Assembly (NCBI GenBank): GCA_025766275.1
Contig: JAFKAC010000172.1
Coordinates: forward strand, 1 to 64,000
Length of the DNA: 64,000 bases
DNA from: Lactarius indigo
Lineage: Eukaryota; Basidiomycota; Agaricomycetes; Russulales; Russulaceae
Direction of reading: 5' to 3'
Positions 1 to 10,341 of the stretch are shown here, in pieces; positions within the stretch are counted from its first letter, which is position 1, and every line of letters begins with the position of its first letter. Made by a program: the position numbers and the translations under genes. The notes beneath the pieces were generated by a model, which made no database searches, was not told the origin of the DNA, and was given only the letters and a program-made list of their open reading frames with translations.

Positions 1-166
1 CCTAAACCCTAAACCCAAAACCCTAAACCCTAAACCCTAAACCCTAAACCCTAAACCCTAAACCCTAAACCCTAAACCCTAAACCCTAAACCCTAAACCC
101 TAAACCCTAAACCCTAAACCCTAAACCCTAAACCCTAAACCCTAAACCCTAAACCCTAAACCCTAA
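1..166. repeat. Telomere, TTTAGGG type
   Basis: About 23 tandem copies of the 7-mer CCCTAAA read on the plus strand, which is the C-rich strand of a left chromosome end. One variant unit (CCCAAAA) lies near position 14. The array stops at 166, where coding sequence of the polo-like kinase pseudogene begins without any subtelomeric spacer. The 7-mer is the plant-type telomere repeat and differs from the TTAGGG 6-mer of many fungi. Confidence 0.97.
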
Positions 167-1369
167 GAATGATCTTCGAGTGATCGTAAAAATTAAACTG
201 ATAGTCGCGTTAGTTGCGTGTTCTCGTATGGCCAGTAGTAAGGGAGGCATGCACCTGGAGGACGTCGTGGCTTAGCTCGAATACAATCACATGCTCCATC
301 CAAAGGTATTTTTGCACAAAGTGCATGCACTTGGTATGTTGCAGGTCCGTAAATGTGTACTCATAATCACCATACAATTTACCCATAATGTATCCCTCAA
401 AGTGTTTCAAGAGGTACACCTTACTCTTCAACTCCTCTGGATAATCCGCGACCGTGTAGTTCTTGCGCACATACACCGTCCCTTGACGGCGCGACGAAAT
501 GTAATCGAAGTGCCTGCCATAATGGATCAACATGCCATACAAAAGAACAAATGAGAGATGACGCACTGTTTGTCAGCGGCGAGGACGAGCGTCGTACTGT
601 CATTGAAATGTACGCCGACCGAGCCATCCGTGAGTGCATAACCCATCCCATATTTGTTACAGTAGTCGACCCAAGATGCATTGAATACCCACTCCTCCGG
701 CATGTCTACATCATCGCTTGGGTCACGGAAAAGCAGGCCCTGTGAGAATGCATCGAATGCGGCGCAGAGGGTCTCCGCCGCAGCATCGAATCCGTTTACC
801 TTGGGAGCGCCCGGTGTTGGTGTGGTGGCAATAGTGCTGCCTGACGATCCTGCATTAAAAATTGCCCATCAGCCCCAGTCCAGAAACGCGCGAGTAGGCG
901 GCCTCACCGAGAACTGCCTGGGTCTCCTTTGTGTGCACTCGTACAGGTCACTCGCCTTGTGCTGTCTCCAAGGCCGATTCTCCGCATCCTCAAATGGGGA
1001 CTCGGTGGTAGAACGTGGGACCTGCGCAGGCACCATCTGCGCGACGATCCTGGCCTTCTGACTTTGTAGCTCCTTCGTCCGCGCTTCCTCCCCCTGCATT
1101 TCGTACGCAGCACCGCCCTCCGTGATCCCCTGCAGTCTTGCGACCTTCTGGGTCTTGGCAGGCGACTTGACTGCCTCTTTCTTTGCGGCCTGTAATTTAT
1201 GGAGAAGTGTCGGTTCTCTGCGCGCGACACCAATGCCGCCGGGCGCCACCATGAGCGGCTGACGTGCAGAGCTGAGCAGAGCGGATATCGGGCTCCCAGG
1301 CTGCACCGCATTCCGGAATTCACGCTCCTGCTGCGCAAGACTGCTCGTGCTACTTGCGCTTGGGGCAGG
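156..1369 (-). pseudogene. CDC5: Polo-like kinase, linker and polo-box half, truncated by telomere
   Basis: This is the C-terminal half of a mitotic polo-like kinase, the part that binds phosphorylated partners. Read leftwards from 1369 there is a linker rich in Gln and Arg (to about 870). The first polo box follows, with GYALTDGSVGVHFNDST near 620-650. A connector follows (YVRKNYTV, DYPEELKSKVYLLKHFE), then the second polo box (YLWMEHVIVFELSHDVLQ). Introns are visible at 514-566 and 198-254 with GT/AG ends, and the latter has a CTAAC branch point. The last exon (197 leftwards) reads FNFYDHSKIIL, as expected for polo box 2. It then runs into telomere repeats, which supply Arg, Val and a TAG stop at 156-158. 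The remaining C-terminal residues are missing. The linker reads in frame across the E1 insertion into the kinase half at 9195-10341. Family assignment is firm; the gene is inactive. Confidence 0.9.
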
Positions 1370-1863
1370 TGTCACGTTTCGACTCGGATGGACTCATACC
1401 CTTACTGTACCGGTTGTCACTACGGCGGTAAGGTATATTAGTGACGGACTTACTTACGGTGATACGGTAGTACGATAGGCGATAGGGGCTCGATAGCTGA
1501 CTGATGACCGACGCCACTAATACTGGTACTAGTAGTATTAGGGTTCGCGTTGTTTCTGCGATACGTTGGACGCTACCTACTGTGACTCATAGCAGCGCTT
1601 CAAAGCCTGCTAGAAGATGTATTTAAACTGTCTTGTGAAGACCAAGATACGCCATCTTGGTCTTCTTGAATCGTCACTTGTTCTTCTCTTTTCTTGTCTC
1701 TCTTCAACTCTAAATCTCTTCGCCTACATCTTGACTCGCCGGTGTACCTTCGTGTATTCACTAAGGCAAGGACTTGGACCTTCGTGTCTTCAAGGATCGA
1801 AACAGAGCAAAGTTGTTACCGCCAATCGAGCTCAAGTCGAGCTAACGTCGTGGCAACGTTACA
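1370..1863 (+). repeat. E1 5' LTR
   Basis: Begins TGTCACG and ends GTTACA. A TATA-like box (TATTTAAA) is at 1620-1627. The predicted RNA 5' end is the A at 1654, 34 nt downstream, opening the 11-mer ATCTTGGTCTT (1654-1664). An inverted copy, AAGACCAAGAT, lies at 1638-1648, so the DNA forms a hairpin around the start site. U3 also holds the inverted pair GTCACTA (1416-1422) and TAGTGAC (1439-1445). It differs from the 3' LTR at the terminal hairpin (GGCAACG here, GGCGACG there). Confidence 0.95.
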
Positions 1864-1865
1864 TT

Positions 1866-1876
1866 AAGACCAAGAT
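1866..1876 (+). promoter_or_regulatory. E1 self-priming primer-binding site
   Basis: AAGACCAAGAT starts two bases after the 5' LTR. It is the exact 11-nt reverse complement of the predicted transcript 5' end at 1654-1664, so the RNA can fold back and prime reverse transcription without a tRNA. This arrangement is established for Tf1 of fission yeast. Here it is inferred from complementarity and position. Confidence 0.8.
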
Positions 1877-1882
1877 CCCACC

Positions 1883-3958
1883 GTGGCCGTAACAACAAGG
1901 GACCAGTGGACGAACTTTCGTCCTTACTCGCTCCAAAGAAGAGGAGAACGTAACGTTCCTACGCGCTTTTTACAAGCTGCCAGCTGGAGGGAACAACAAG
2001 AAGAAACCGGATACTTCGTGGAATTCAACGGACCTAGCAGGTTCCGCCCAGTTGAGTTCAATTTCGATCGCCTGTGCTGGGTAGAGGTTACGTGGAACCC
2101 CATAGACTCTCAGTGGGACGCAATACGACCAGCCGGACCCAGATATCGCTGCGACATTGACGCGCGGGAACTCAACACCAGATCAGACTGGGGTCCCATT
2201 GACGGACAACTACGAGAACACTCCACAGGAGAAGTAGTGACAGAAGAAGAAAGTGAATTCAGTCAAGAAGAAGGTGAAGGACGAGAGCCAAACCAGACAG
2301 AGACTAGCGGAGGAGCTGTACAAGATCTCCTCCTAGAACGAGCTGAGTCTGCGCACATCACCGAACCCGAACCTATTCACATCCGATCCCCAGCCATCAT
2401 GGCTACAATAACGCGCGCAATGGAAGAAAGTGCGATAGAAGAAGCGCGAGTAATACAAGACGAGGCGAGGCACATCATCATGCCCATCAACCCAGAAACA
2501 GGAGTACGTATGACCGCGGATGATGCCGCAATCTTCTGAGCAATAGGGTCGGACAGGGGGGATCCCCCGTCGGATAGGCGGCCAACTATGGAGCTGCCCC
2601 CAGGAATAGGAGGACCAGGAGACGATCCGCCACCGCCACCGGGAGGAGGCATCCCGTTTGATCTGCGAAGAACCGAACCACCAAGAGGACCACCCCGCGA
2701 TCCACCAGGAGGTGGCGGGGGAGGTAGAGGAGGTGGAGGGCCCGGAGGAGGCGGTGACGCCGAAAGAGGGGATAGAGGACACCCCAGCGAGAAACTAACT
2801 GGCGAGCCACCCTCTATTTTTGACGGAGACAGACTTAAAGTCGACCAATTTCTTACGCAGTGGCACGTCTATTGGGGCATGAATCTGGACGCCCCCATTA
2901 TGCGCAACGACTACAGGAGGTGTCTCCTGTTCCTCTCATATATCAAAGGCAGAGCGGTCAGTGAATGGGTTCTATCCTTCCTGAACTGGCTCAATCGGCA
3001 AATACAACGAGGAATCAGCCCCTACACTCGAGAACTGTGGGACGCAGTGGCTGATGGCTTCAGCCAGAGGTTCGAAAACACGTTGGAACGGGAACAAGCA
3101 CAAGCCATACTGCGAAAGGGCTTCAAAATGGCAGGGGAAGACATTGACAAGTACGTCAATGATTTTGAACAGTTAGCGCGGAAGGCTCATTATCACCTCA
3201 ACGAACCACAAACCATTGACCTGTTCACGTCGGGTCTGCCCAAGGAACTGTTCAAGAACGCGTTCCAATTTGACGAGCCAGTAACATTCGACGACTGGAA
3301 GCGAGCTGTCCTCAAGCGACAAAAGAACTACATTCACCTCAAGGCACGGCTCAACGAATACAAGAGTACAACGAACCCACCAAAGAAGCAGATGGGTAAC
3401 GCGGGATGGACACTCCCGCAAAACCTACCACAGACCAACCCATGGGCCATGGACACCTCCGCCGATCGAGCCAAGGTGCGACTAGCCGGGTCCGAAGACA
3501 TCGACTTCAATAAACTGCCTCATTATGATTGGCCGGCGCCACCTTTCCCCCCGCGGGGAGGACCCGGAGCCAGGGGGCGAGGGAGAGGCGGATCCAGGAG
3601 GGACTTAAGGAATGTCCTCTGCTATAACTGCCACGTGCCAGGCCACCTCTCACGAAATTGCCCACACCCCCGACAACAGAGACAATGGCAGAACGCCCCG
3701 TCTAGTAGCAGAATGACGGAGACCGCCTGGCCATTACAATGGCCGGGATCTCCGGGACCCACGTCTCAATACGAACCGTCGCTGCCGGGGTATGCGACGC
3801 CGGCACCCAGCGCGACACCCGCGCCACAAATCAAAGCGGCAAAAACGGCGGGAGAACAAGCGAAGGAATGGCTGACGCAAGTAGCCAACAGTACGGACGA
3901 GGTAAAAGACCTCATACTTCAAGACCTGTGGGGAAAAGAGGGTTTTCAGAACGCCTAA
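1883..3958 (+). pseudogene. gag: E1 gag, interrupted by one nonsense codon
   Basis: This is the capsid/nucleocapsid polyprotein of E1. The reading frame opens at a GTG (1883) in the context CACCGTGG; an in-frame TAA at 1865-1867 prevents an upstream start and the first ATG is at 2399. Conserved N-terminal sequence starts directly after the GTG (TTRDQW). Residue order is an N-terminal domain, a proline/glycine-rich hinge, a retrotransposon-gag capsid region (FLTQWHVYWG ... ERE), and a CCHC zinc knuckle CYNCHVPGHLSRNC near 3630-3665. TGA at 2537-2539 stands where E3 has CGA, splitting the frame into 218 codons and the remainder (first ATG 2588). The frame ends at 3958 and overlaps pol at the slippery site 3940-3946. 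Confidence 0.9.
3940..3946 (+). promoter_or_regulatory. E1 -1 ribosomal frameshift site GGGTTTT
   Basis: The heptamer lies in gag phase as G GGT TTT, the canonical XXXYYYZ form, 12 bases before the gag stop. Slipping back one base enters the pol frame. A short potential stem (ACCC ... GGGT) follows at about 3957-3972. E2 (22418) and E3 (42528) have the same heptamer at the same place. Confidence 0.8.
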
Positions 3959-6900
3959 ACCCGTCAGTCTGGGTGAGGGCTTTACGATGTAATTCTGTAA
4001 TTGTGACAACACGCTATCGATCTTTGCGAACCCCAGTGACTGTCCACACGAATTACAAAACGACTGAAACAAACGCACTGGTGGACTCCGGAGCCACCAA
4101 TAACTTCATCAAACCGAGGACGGCAGCCCGGGCAGGAATCCCGATATGGCCCTTAGAAACGCCTCGCAAAATATGGAACATAGATAATACGGAGAACAAA
4201 GCTGGGTTGATCACTCATTATGTTAACCTGGAAGTGAAAACACGTGGACAGATTAAAAGGATGACCTTTTTGGTCACCGACCTCGGCAGCGAAGACATGG
4301 TACTGGGCTACCCATGGTTGAGCGCCTTCGAACCAACGATTAGTTGGGCAACAGCAACCATGCATCCGGACATGCAACCGGTAGTTCTAGCCACTACTGA
4401 AGAACTACTCACGAAACCCGCTGTGCGGGCTCTAATCGTAGCAGAAAAAGAGGCAATCATCCAAGAGTTAGACGAAGAAACCATCGTAAGGGCCACTACC
4501 TCGACGGAGTTGGCAATATCAGCAAAACAACAACAAACGGCAGCGGTGCTGCCGCCGGTATACGCAGAGTACAGTATGTTGTTCAACGAGCAGGCCTCGC
4601 ATCGGTTCCCTCCATCTCGACCCTGGGACCATGCTATTGACTTCAAGCCATCGGCGCCAGTGGCGATCGATTGCAAGATTTACCCTATGACGCAAAAAGA
4701 AGAAGGCGAGTTAAAAGAATTCCTCGATGAAAAATTGAGGCAAGGATATCTACGCCCTTCTATCTCCCCGTACGCCTCGTCTTTCTTCTTTATCAAAAAG
4801 AAGGACGGAAAGCTACGCCCAGTACAGGACTACCGTGTGATTAATTCGCACACCATTCGCAACCAATATCCGCTGCTGCTTATTCAGGACCTTATTTTGG
4901 ACCTCAGCAACGCCCACATCTATACAAAGCTTGATATTCGCTGGGGCTATAACAACATCCGCATTCGCGACGGAGATCAAGAGAAGGCGGCTTTCAAAAC
5001 CAAATTCGGCCTCTTTGAGCCTACGGTCATGTTCTTTGGCCTCACCAATTCCCCCGCAACCTTCCAGGCGATGATGAATCATATCTACCGCGATACGATC
5101 GCAAAACACGAACGCCTGGGGACTACGATACGTGTTTACATGGACGATATCGGCATAGCCACTCATTTTGACCATGATCTAGCGGCCCATATAGCCGCCG
5201 TACGCGACGTGCTGGGTGTCGCACGCGAACACGATCTCTACTTCAAACTCGAGAAGTGCCTGTTCCACCAGCCGCGGATGGATTACCTGGGGGTAATCCT
5301 TGAGAGGGGGGTGACCCGAATGGACCCTGTAAAAGTTCAAGGCATTAAGGACTGGCCTACGCCAACAAAAGTCAAAGACGTTCGATCGTTCCTAGGCTTC
5401 TGCAACTTTTACAGACTTTTCATCCGCGGATTCGCAACCCATGCTAAACCACTCACCAAACTGACTAGGAAGGACGAAGAATGGAGGTGGACTGATGAAG
5501 AAAATAACGCATTCAATACCCTCAAACGCCTCGTAACCGAAGAACCGGTACTGGCACACCCGGTCCTCCAAGACCCGTTCGAGTTGGAAGTCGACGCTTC
5601 CGGATACGCGGTGGGAGCCGTACTTTTACAACGAAAGTCTGACGGAAAACGACACCCTATAGGCTATTACTCAGCTACCCTCTCGGAGGCAGAACGAAAC
5701 TATGATATCTACGACTTGGAGTTGCTCGCAATAGTCAAAGCATTGCGAAACTGGAGACCGCTGCTCGCCGGAGCTCCGCATAAAATTAAGATTTATTCGG
5801 ACCATCTCAACCTACAATATTGGAAGTCACCACAGAAGATTAGCAGGCGAGTTGCCAGGGAAGTGCTCGAGCTCTCTGAGTATGACTTCGAGATTCACCA
5901 CATCAAAGGAAAGAACAACGGTCGAGCAGACGCACTCTCAAGACGACCCGACTACAATCAGGGAGAAAACGACAACAGCGAAGTGGTTGTCCTACCCCCC
6001 GAGGTCTTTGTGAGAACTCTCAACGTCGCACGCACCTTCACCGCAAATCCGAACCTGCTTCAACCACGCCACCAACAAGACGACGAAGTAATCAAGGTAT
6101 GGGTAGACCCCCATAACCTCAAAAAGATAGAAGGGGAATGGTATAAAGACGGCAGGTTCGTGATCACCGGACCAGCCTCGACGTATCGGGTACTAATACA
6201 TGACCACCACGACTTACCAATACACGGCCACCCTGGAGTGGCAAGAACGCAGCGAATCCTGGAACGACATTACTGGTGGCCGCGATTACGAAAGGACGTA
6301 TATGAGTACGTCCAAGGCTGTGCAGAATGCCAGCGAAACAAAGTGAACACGAGGCCCATACGAGCTGCGCTACATCCCATCACGCCAGTACTGGACGCTG
6401 TGCCCTTCCAAACTATAGCCATGGATTTTATCACCAAACTACCGCCATCACAAGGGTATGATAGCATACTGACAGTCACGGACCACGACTGTAGCAAAGC
6501 CTCTATCTTCATCCCCTGCAGAGAAGAGATAACAGCAGAGGAGACCGCAGCCCTGTACGTTGCTCACGTGTTCAAGCGTTTCGGATTACCCCGCAAGTGC
6601 ATTAGTGACAGGGATCCACGATTTGCGTCAAAATTCACCAGAGAAGTATGCCGAGTCCTAGGCATCCAGCAAAACATATCAACAGCGTACCACCCACGGA
6701 CCGATGGACAGTCCGAGCGCACCAACCAGTGGTTGGAACAATACCTGCGCTTCTGGGTGAATGAGCGACAAGACAACTGGGCTGCCTATCTGCCAATCGC
6801 CGAATTCGCTCACAACAATTGGCCACATGAGCACACGAAACAATCTCCGTTTCAGCTTCTGATGGGATATAACCCACAAGCGGATTGGACCGATAAGCCA

Positions 6901-8671
6901 TCTCCCCTTCCGCAAGTCACAAGACGACTAACACAGCTGAAAGAGGCTAGAGAGGACGCCCAACGCCTCATAAAACAAGCTCAAGAGGCGTGGGTGCGCA
7001 ACAAAGATACGCCCAACTTCAAGATAGGAGACCTCGTGTGGCTGGAGGGGAAGCATCTTCGAACCAATCAGCCTACGGCGAAACTAGCGGCGCGATGCCA
7101 TGGACCGTTTCGAGTGACACAGGTGATGTCCCCTTACAATTATCGACTAGAACTTCCCACGCAGTGGAGCATTCACCCAGTGTTTCACATCGATCTCCTC
7201 ACACCATACAAACAAACCCCCCTTCACGGGGAAAATTTCACACGACCGCCGCCCGAATTGATCGATGGAGAGGAGGAGTATGAAGTCGAGGCCATTCTAG
7301 ACTCTCGGCATTTCGGCAGAGGAAGAAGGCTCCAATACCTCGTCAGGTGGAAGGGATACCCAGACTCGGAGAATCAGTGGGTCAACAAAGATGACGTCTT
7401 CACACCGGAAGCGCTCCGCCTCTTTCAGGAAGCTCAAGCACACGGAGCAACGGTTAAAAGAAGTGTGGTCGTCGCTCAGGAAAACCATCCCCTTTTCCTT
7501 CGCTCTACCATTTCCACTCTCATGCCCACTTCCCCTCTACGACATGTCACCCAAGCGATACTCCTCGACTCCCTTGCCGAAGACGCTCGGGCCCTCCTCG
7601 CAGAAGACGACGAGACTGAGGTTCCCAACACCCAAATCACCCCGTACACACCTATCGGCCAACCAGAGGGCCGTATCACCGCGCAAGAATGGGCAAATGT
7701 CCTTGCCCAATTCCCAGACCCCACGCAACAGCCCGACGACGAGTCCGCCATCGCCCACGTCTTCCGCGACGAACATGGGGCGCGCGAGCCCATCGCTGCC
7801 ATCCCCCCAAGCGACGACCTCGTTGGCGTTCGCGGAGTTTTCCCGCGCAACGACGAGCGTTCAAGCTCTCCTGGAGTACGAGTTGGACGGTTGGAGGAGG
7901 GTAGCGGCGGAGTGGCAGAAGGAGCAGCTAGACTCAGCCGCGGCCCGACTGAGAGAGATGCGAGAGCGGCGGCAGCGATGGAGGCTGCTGAGGCTGGCCA
8001 TGACGACGACGATTACTACCCGGCACGCCACGCCTTCCTTTGAACGAAAAGCGACCCTACTAATCCCCGCATCACACCCTGGCTCGTCAACTCCGACGGG
8101 TCCGCCATGTATCGAGGACGTGTGCGTGTACCAGGTGCCGCAGAACACCGTCCCTTCACCGCCGCTGACGACCCCGCGCACGTTATTGCGCCTGAAGGGT
8201 TCCGGGCAAATCGACGACCCCATCACATTCCATACCCCATCACCGGGCCCGACGGAGTAGAGAGGGACGCATCGCACGTCCAGATCATCGGGGGGGGCGG
8301 ACCCCCTGATACTGGGAGTCATACCGGGCTCCCCTCACCTGTACGGTAAGCCCCTCTACGCCGAACCTCACGTCAACGCCGCGTTGCGCCCCACGTACCC
8401 ACACGAAGACCTCGTCATCTTCACCGCGGACAAAATTACCGACCGCGCCCTCAATCGCATCAACGACGAAACCCTCACCGCAGAGGTCACACGCTACCGC
8501 GCGGCCAGCTTTGAGCTGGAACGACTTCGCGCTAGAGTAGCCCAGCTCCGCGACATGATCGCGTGCGCCCAGAGCGACCGACAAGACTCCATCTACCGAC
8601 TGGAGCGCGCTACGGCGCTTGAGCGCATTGCTGACGAGCAGCGCGACTGGCCAGCTAGGGACTTTTGGTGA
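3947..8671 (+). pseudogene. pol: E1 pol polyprotein with broken C-terminal extension
   Basis: Pol is made as a Gag-Pol fusion by -1 frameshifting. Domains in order: aspartic protease (LVDSGATNNF near 4080), reverse transcriptase with YMDD (VYMDDIGIAT near 5140), RNase H (LEVDASGYAVGAVLLQ near 5585), integrase zinc-binding region (HGHPG ... CAECQRNK, 6220-6345), integrase core with Asp in MDFITKLP, Asp in ISDRDPRF and Glu in QSERTNQW, and a chromodomain near 7275-7400 (EYEVEAIL, YLVRWKGYPDSENQW). The frame is open to 8043, where TGA replaces the CGA of E3. The rest of the extension is still recognisable to 8671 but carries an extra G in the G-run at 8290-8297. The catalytic domains are intact by eye; only the extension after the chromodomain is damaged. 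Confidence 0.93.
7391..8260 (+). CDS. E1 conserved overlapping reading frame inside pol extension
   Basis: A frame +1 relative to pol that stays open for 289 codons. Its core (about 7850-8030) reads as a Trp/Arg/Glu-rich helical segment with GWRRVAAEWQKEQL and ARLREMRERRQRW, and its end reads LRLKGSGQIDDPITF. The same frame is open at the same place in E3 (45850-46845) and E2 (26010-26861) with recognisable similarity, including the terminal LRGSGSIEDPITF in E2. Between E1 and E3 the core is more alike in this frame than in the pol frame. No function is recognised, and how it would be translated is unknown. It may be an accessory protein or a frameshift extension of Pol. Confidence 0.5.
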   Translation: MTSSHRKRSASFRKLKHTEQRLKEVWSSLRKTIPFSFALPFPLSCPLPLYDMSPKRYSSTPLPKTLGPSSQKTTRLRFPTPKSPRTHLSANQRAVSPRKNGQMSLPNSQTPRNSPTTSPPSPTSSATNMGRASPSLPSPQATTSLAFAEFSRATTSVQALLEYELDGWRRVAAEWQKEQLDSAAARLREMRERRQRWRLLRLAMTTTITTRHATPSFERKATLLIPASHPGSSTPTGPPCIEDVCVYQVPQNTVPSPPLTTPRTLLRLKGSGQIDDPITFHTPSPGPTE

Positions 8672-8700
8672 GTCGGGGTCTCACGCTGAAAGGAGGGTGA
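8668..8700 (+). promoter_or_regulatory. E1 polypurine tract and preceding stem-loop
   Basis: The polypurine tract AAAGGAGGGTGA (8689-8700) abuts the 3' LTR and would prime plus-strand DNA synthesis. Upstream, GTGAG (8668-8672) can pair with CTCAC (8680-8684) around the pol stop codon. E3 keeps the same stem and E2 has a different but fully paired stem at this place. Confidence 0.65.
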
Positions 8701-9194
8701 TGTCACGTTTCGACTCGGATGGACTCATACCCTTACTGTACCGGTTGTCACTACGGCGGTAAGGTATATTAGTGACGGACTTACTTACGGTGATACGGTA
8801 GTACGATAGGCGATAGGGGCTCGATAGCTGACTGATGACCGACGCCACTAATACTGGTACTAGTAGTATTAGGGTTCGCGTTGTTTCTGCGATACGTTGG
8901 ACGCTACCTACTGTGACTCATAGCAGCGCTTCAAAGCCTGCTAGAAGATGTATTTAAACTGTCTTGTGAAGACCAAGATACGCCATCTTGGTCTTCTTGA
9001 ATCGTCACTTGTTCTTCTCTTTTCTTGTCTCTCTTCAACTCTAAATCTCTTCGCCTACATCTTGACTCGCCGGTGTACCTTCGTGTATTCACTAAGGCAA
9101 GGACTTGGACCTTCGTGTCTTCAAGGATCGAAACAGAGCAAAGTTGTTACCGCCAATCGAGCTCAAGTCGAGCTAACGTCGTGGCGACGTTACA
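8701..9194 (+). repeat. E1 3' LTR
   Basis: 494 bp from TGTCACG to GTTACA, differing from the 5' LTR only at the CpG of the terminal hairpin. That hairpin is perfect here: TAACGTCG, loop TGG, CGACGTTA, at 9174-9192. Confidence 0.95.
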
Positions 9195-10341
9195 GCGGGG
9201 GGTTCGATGTCATGCGACGTGGCTGGATCGACCTCCCCGTTGAGTTGGCACGCCTGCCGCAAGCAGGCGAGATTCGCTTGTGAGATGAGGGGAGAGGTGT
9301 CAGAAGTCGGGGGGCATGTCCCGCGCGGCCACGGGTATGTATCCAGGAACAATGCTGTGGGTAAAAGAACGCATGGTCGACAATGTCGTGCAATGAGGGC
9401 CGTCCTTGGGGGTTGGGCGTGAGTACCTGCTGCACCAGCTCGCGGGCGTTGAGTGATACATCTCGGTGTGAAGGGAACTCGTATTGGTTGTCGCGGATAC
9501 GCCTGTGCAGAGTTCGGCTTAAGTTGCCAGTAGGAATACCTAAGGACTTACTCATACACCTCTTTGACGTCTTTAGTTTGGAAGGGCCGATGGCCGACGA
9601 CGAATGTGTAAAGGATGACACCGATCGACCAGATGTCAACTTCAAAACTGTGTCCGTTTGCAGTGTCGAACAATACCTCCGGTGCAATATAGTTAGGCGT
9701 GCCACAGATGGTCTTCTCCCGCTCCCCGGGGCTGTCGATAAGCGCGGCCAGACCAAAGTCGCCAACTTTGATGTTCATGTCCGCGTCAAGGAAAAGATTG
9801 CCGAGCTTAAGGTCATGGTGGATGACCTGGTGGGTGTGCATATAGTGGCAGGCACCAATTAGTTGCATCATGAAAAACTGTGCCTCTGGCTCTGTGAAGA
9901 CGCGACGACGGTGAAGCATGCCCATTAGAGATCCAATGAAACAAAGTTCAAGGGTCATGTATACGTTCTTGTCATCCTTGAAGCAATCTATGAACTGGAC
10001 GATGTTGGGGTGGTCTAACGCCTTGTGGATTTTGATCTCTGCATAAAACTTGTTTAGTATCGGAGAACGATCTGGGTATGGTGAGCACGCACCTTGGTTT
10101 TAGCTTTCTTGGTCTTGAGCGAGCTCTTCGTCACGACCTTACAGGAAAGGTAGTTATTGCAGGAATCTCTGACATGATACAGTCTAGTGAAACTGCCCTG
10201 TAAGGTTAGGGTAGGTAAGGACCAGAGAGGGTAGAGATAGGTCGGTGCTTACTTCTCCGAGGAAAGACATTCTTTGATATCGCAGGGAACCCGTCTCGTC
10301 TTGAATAACTCATGGCGGGGAAGGGAGCTGGACTTTGGCAT
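9195..10341 (-). pseudogene. CDC5: Polo-like kinase, catalytic half, split by retrotransposon E1
   Basis: This is the N-terminal Ser/Thr kinase domain of the gene continued at 156-1369. The exons, read leftwards, are about 10341-10253, 10197-10093, 10048-9552 and 9502-9195, with GT/AG introns between them. Visible motifs are the glycine loop GEGSFTRLY, the ATP-binding lysine in SCKVV, DFG (KVGDFGLAA), the activation segment CGTPNYIAPE, and the subdomain XI Arg in GRPSLHDIVDHAFF. The catalytic loop reads VIHHDLKLGN, so the usual HRD Arg is His. Lesions are a frame change near 10295, an extra T in the A-run at 9363-9366, an in-frame TGA at 9300-9302, and a second frame change near 9275. The conserved post-kinase segment (NLACLRQACQLNGEVDP) can still be read in a different frame. 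Introns and domain order fit a once-functional fungal PLK. The initiator codon is uncertain because the frame changes just downstream of the best ATG. Confidence 0.9.

Larger units (their letters stand above)
1370..9194 (+). mobile_element. E1: Ty3/Gypsy chromodomain LTR retrotransposon, defective
   Basis: A complete element of 7,825 bp with 494-bp LTRs that differ at one site by eye. The flanking 5-bp target duplication is GCAGG on the left and GCGGG on the right, one CpG-type difference. It lies within the PLK linker coding sequence, and removing it with one duplication copy restores the linker frame. It carries gag, pol with protease, reverse transcriptase, RNase H, integrase and chromodomain, and a polypurine tract. 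Gag has one nonsense codon and the pol extension has one nonsense codon and one frameshift, so this copy is unlikely to be autonomous. It resembles E3 closely and E2 more distantly. Confidence 0.96.

Noticed and set aside
1864..1890. tRNA-primed PBS
   Set aside because: The sequence after the LTR does not end in a TGG-type tRNA complement and instead matches the transcript's own 5' end.
1617..1892. 91-codon frame in the E1 LTR (also at 8948)
   Set aside because: Starts upstream of the predicted RNA 5' end and overlaps LTR signals; it is not kept as a protein in the other LTR families.
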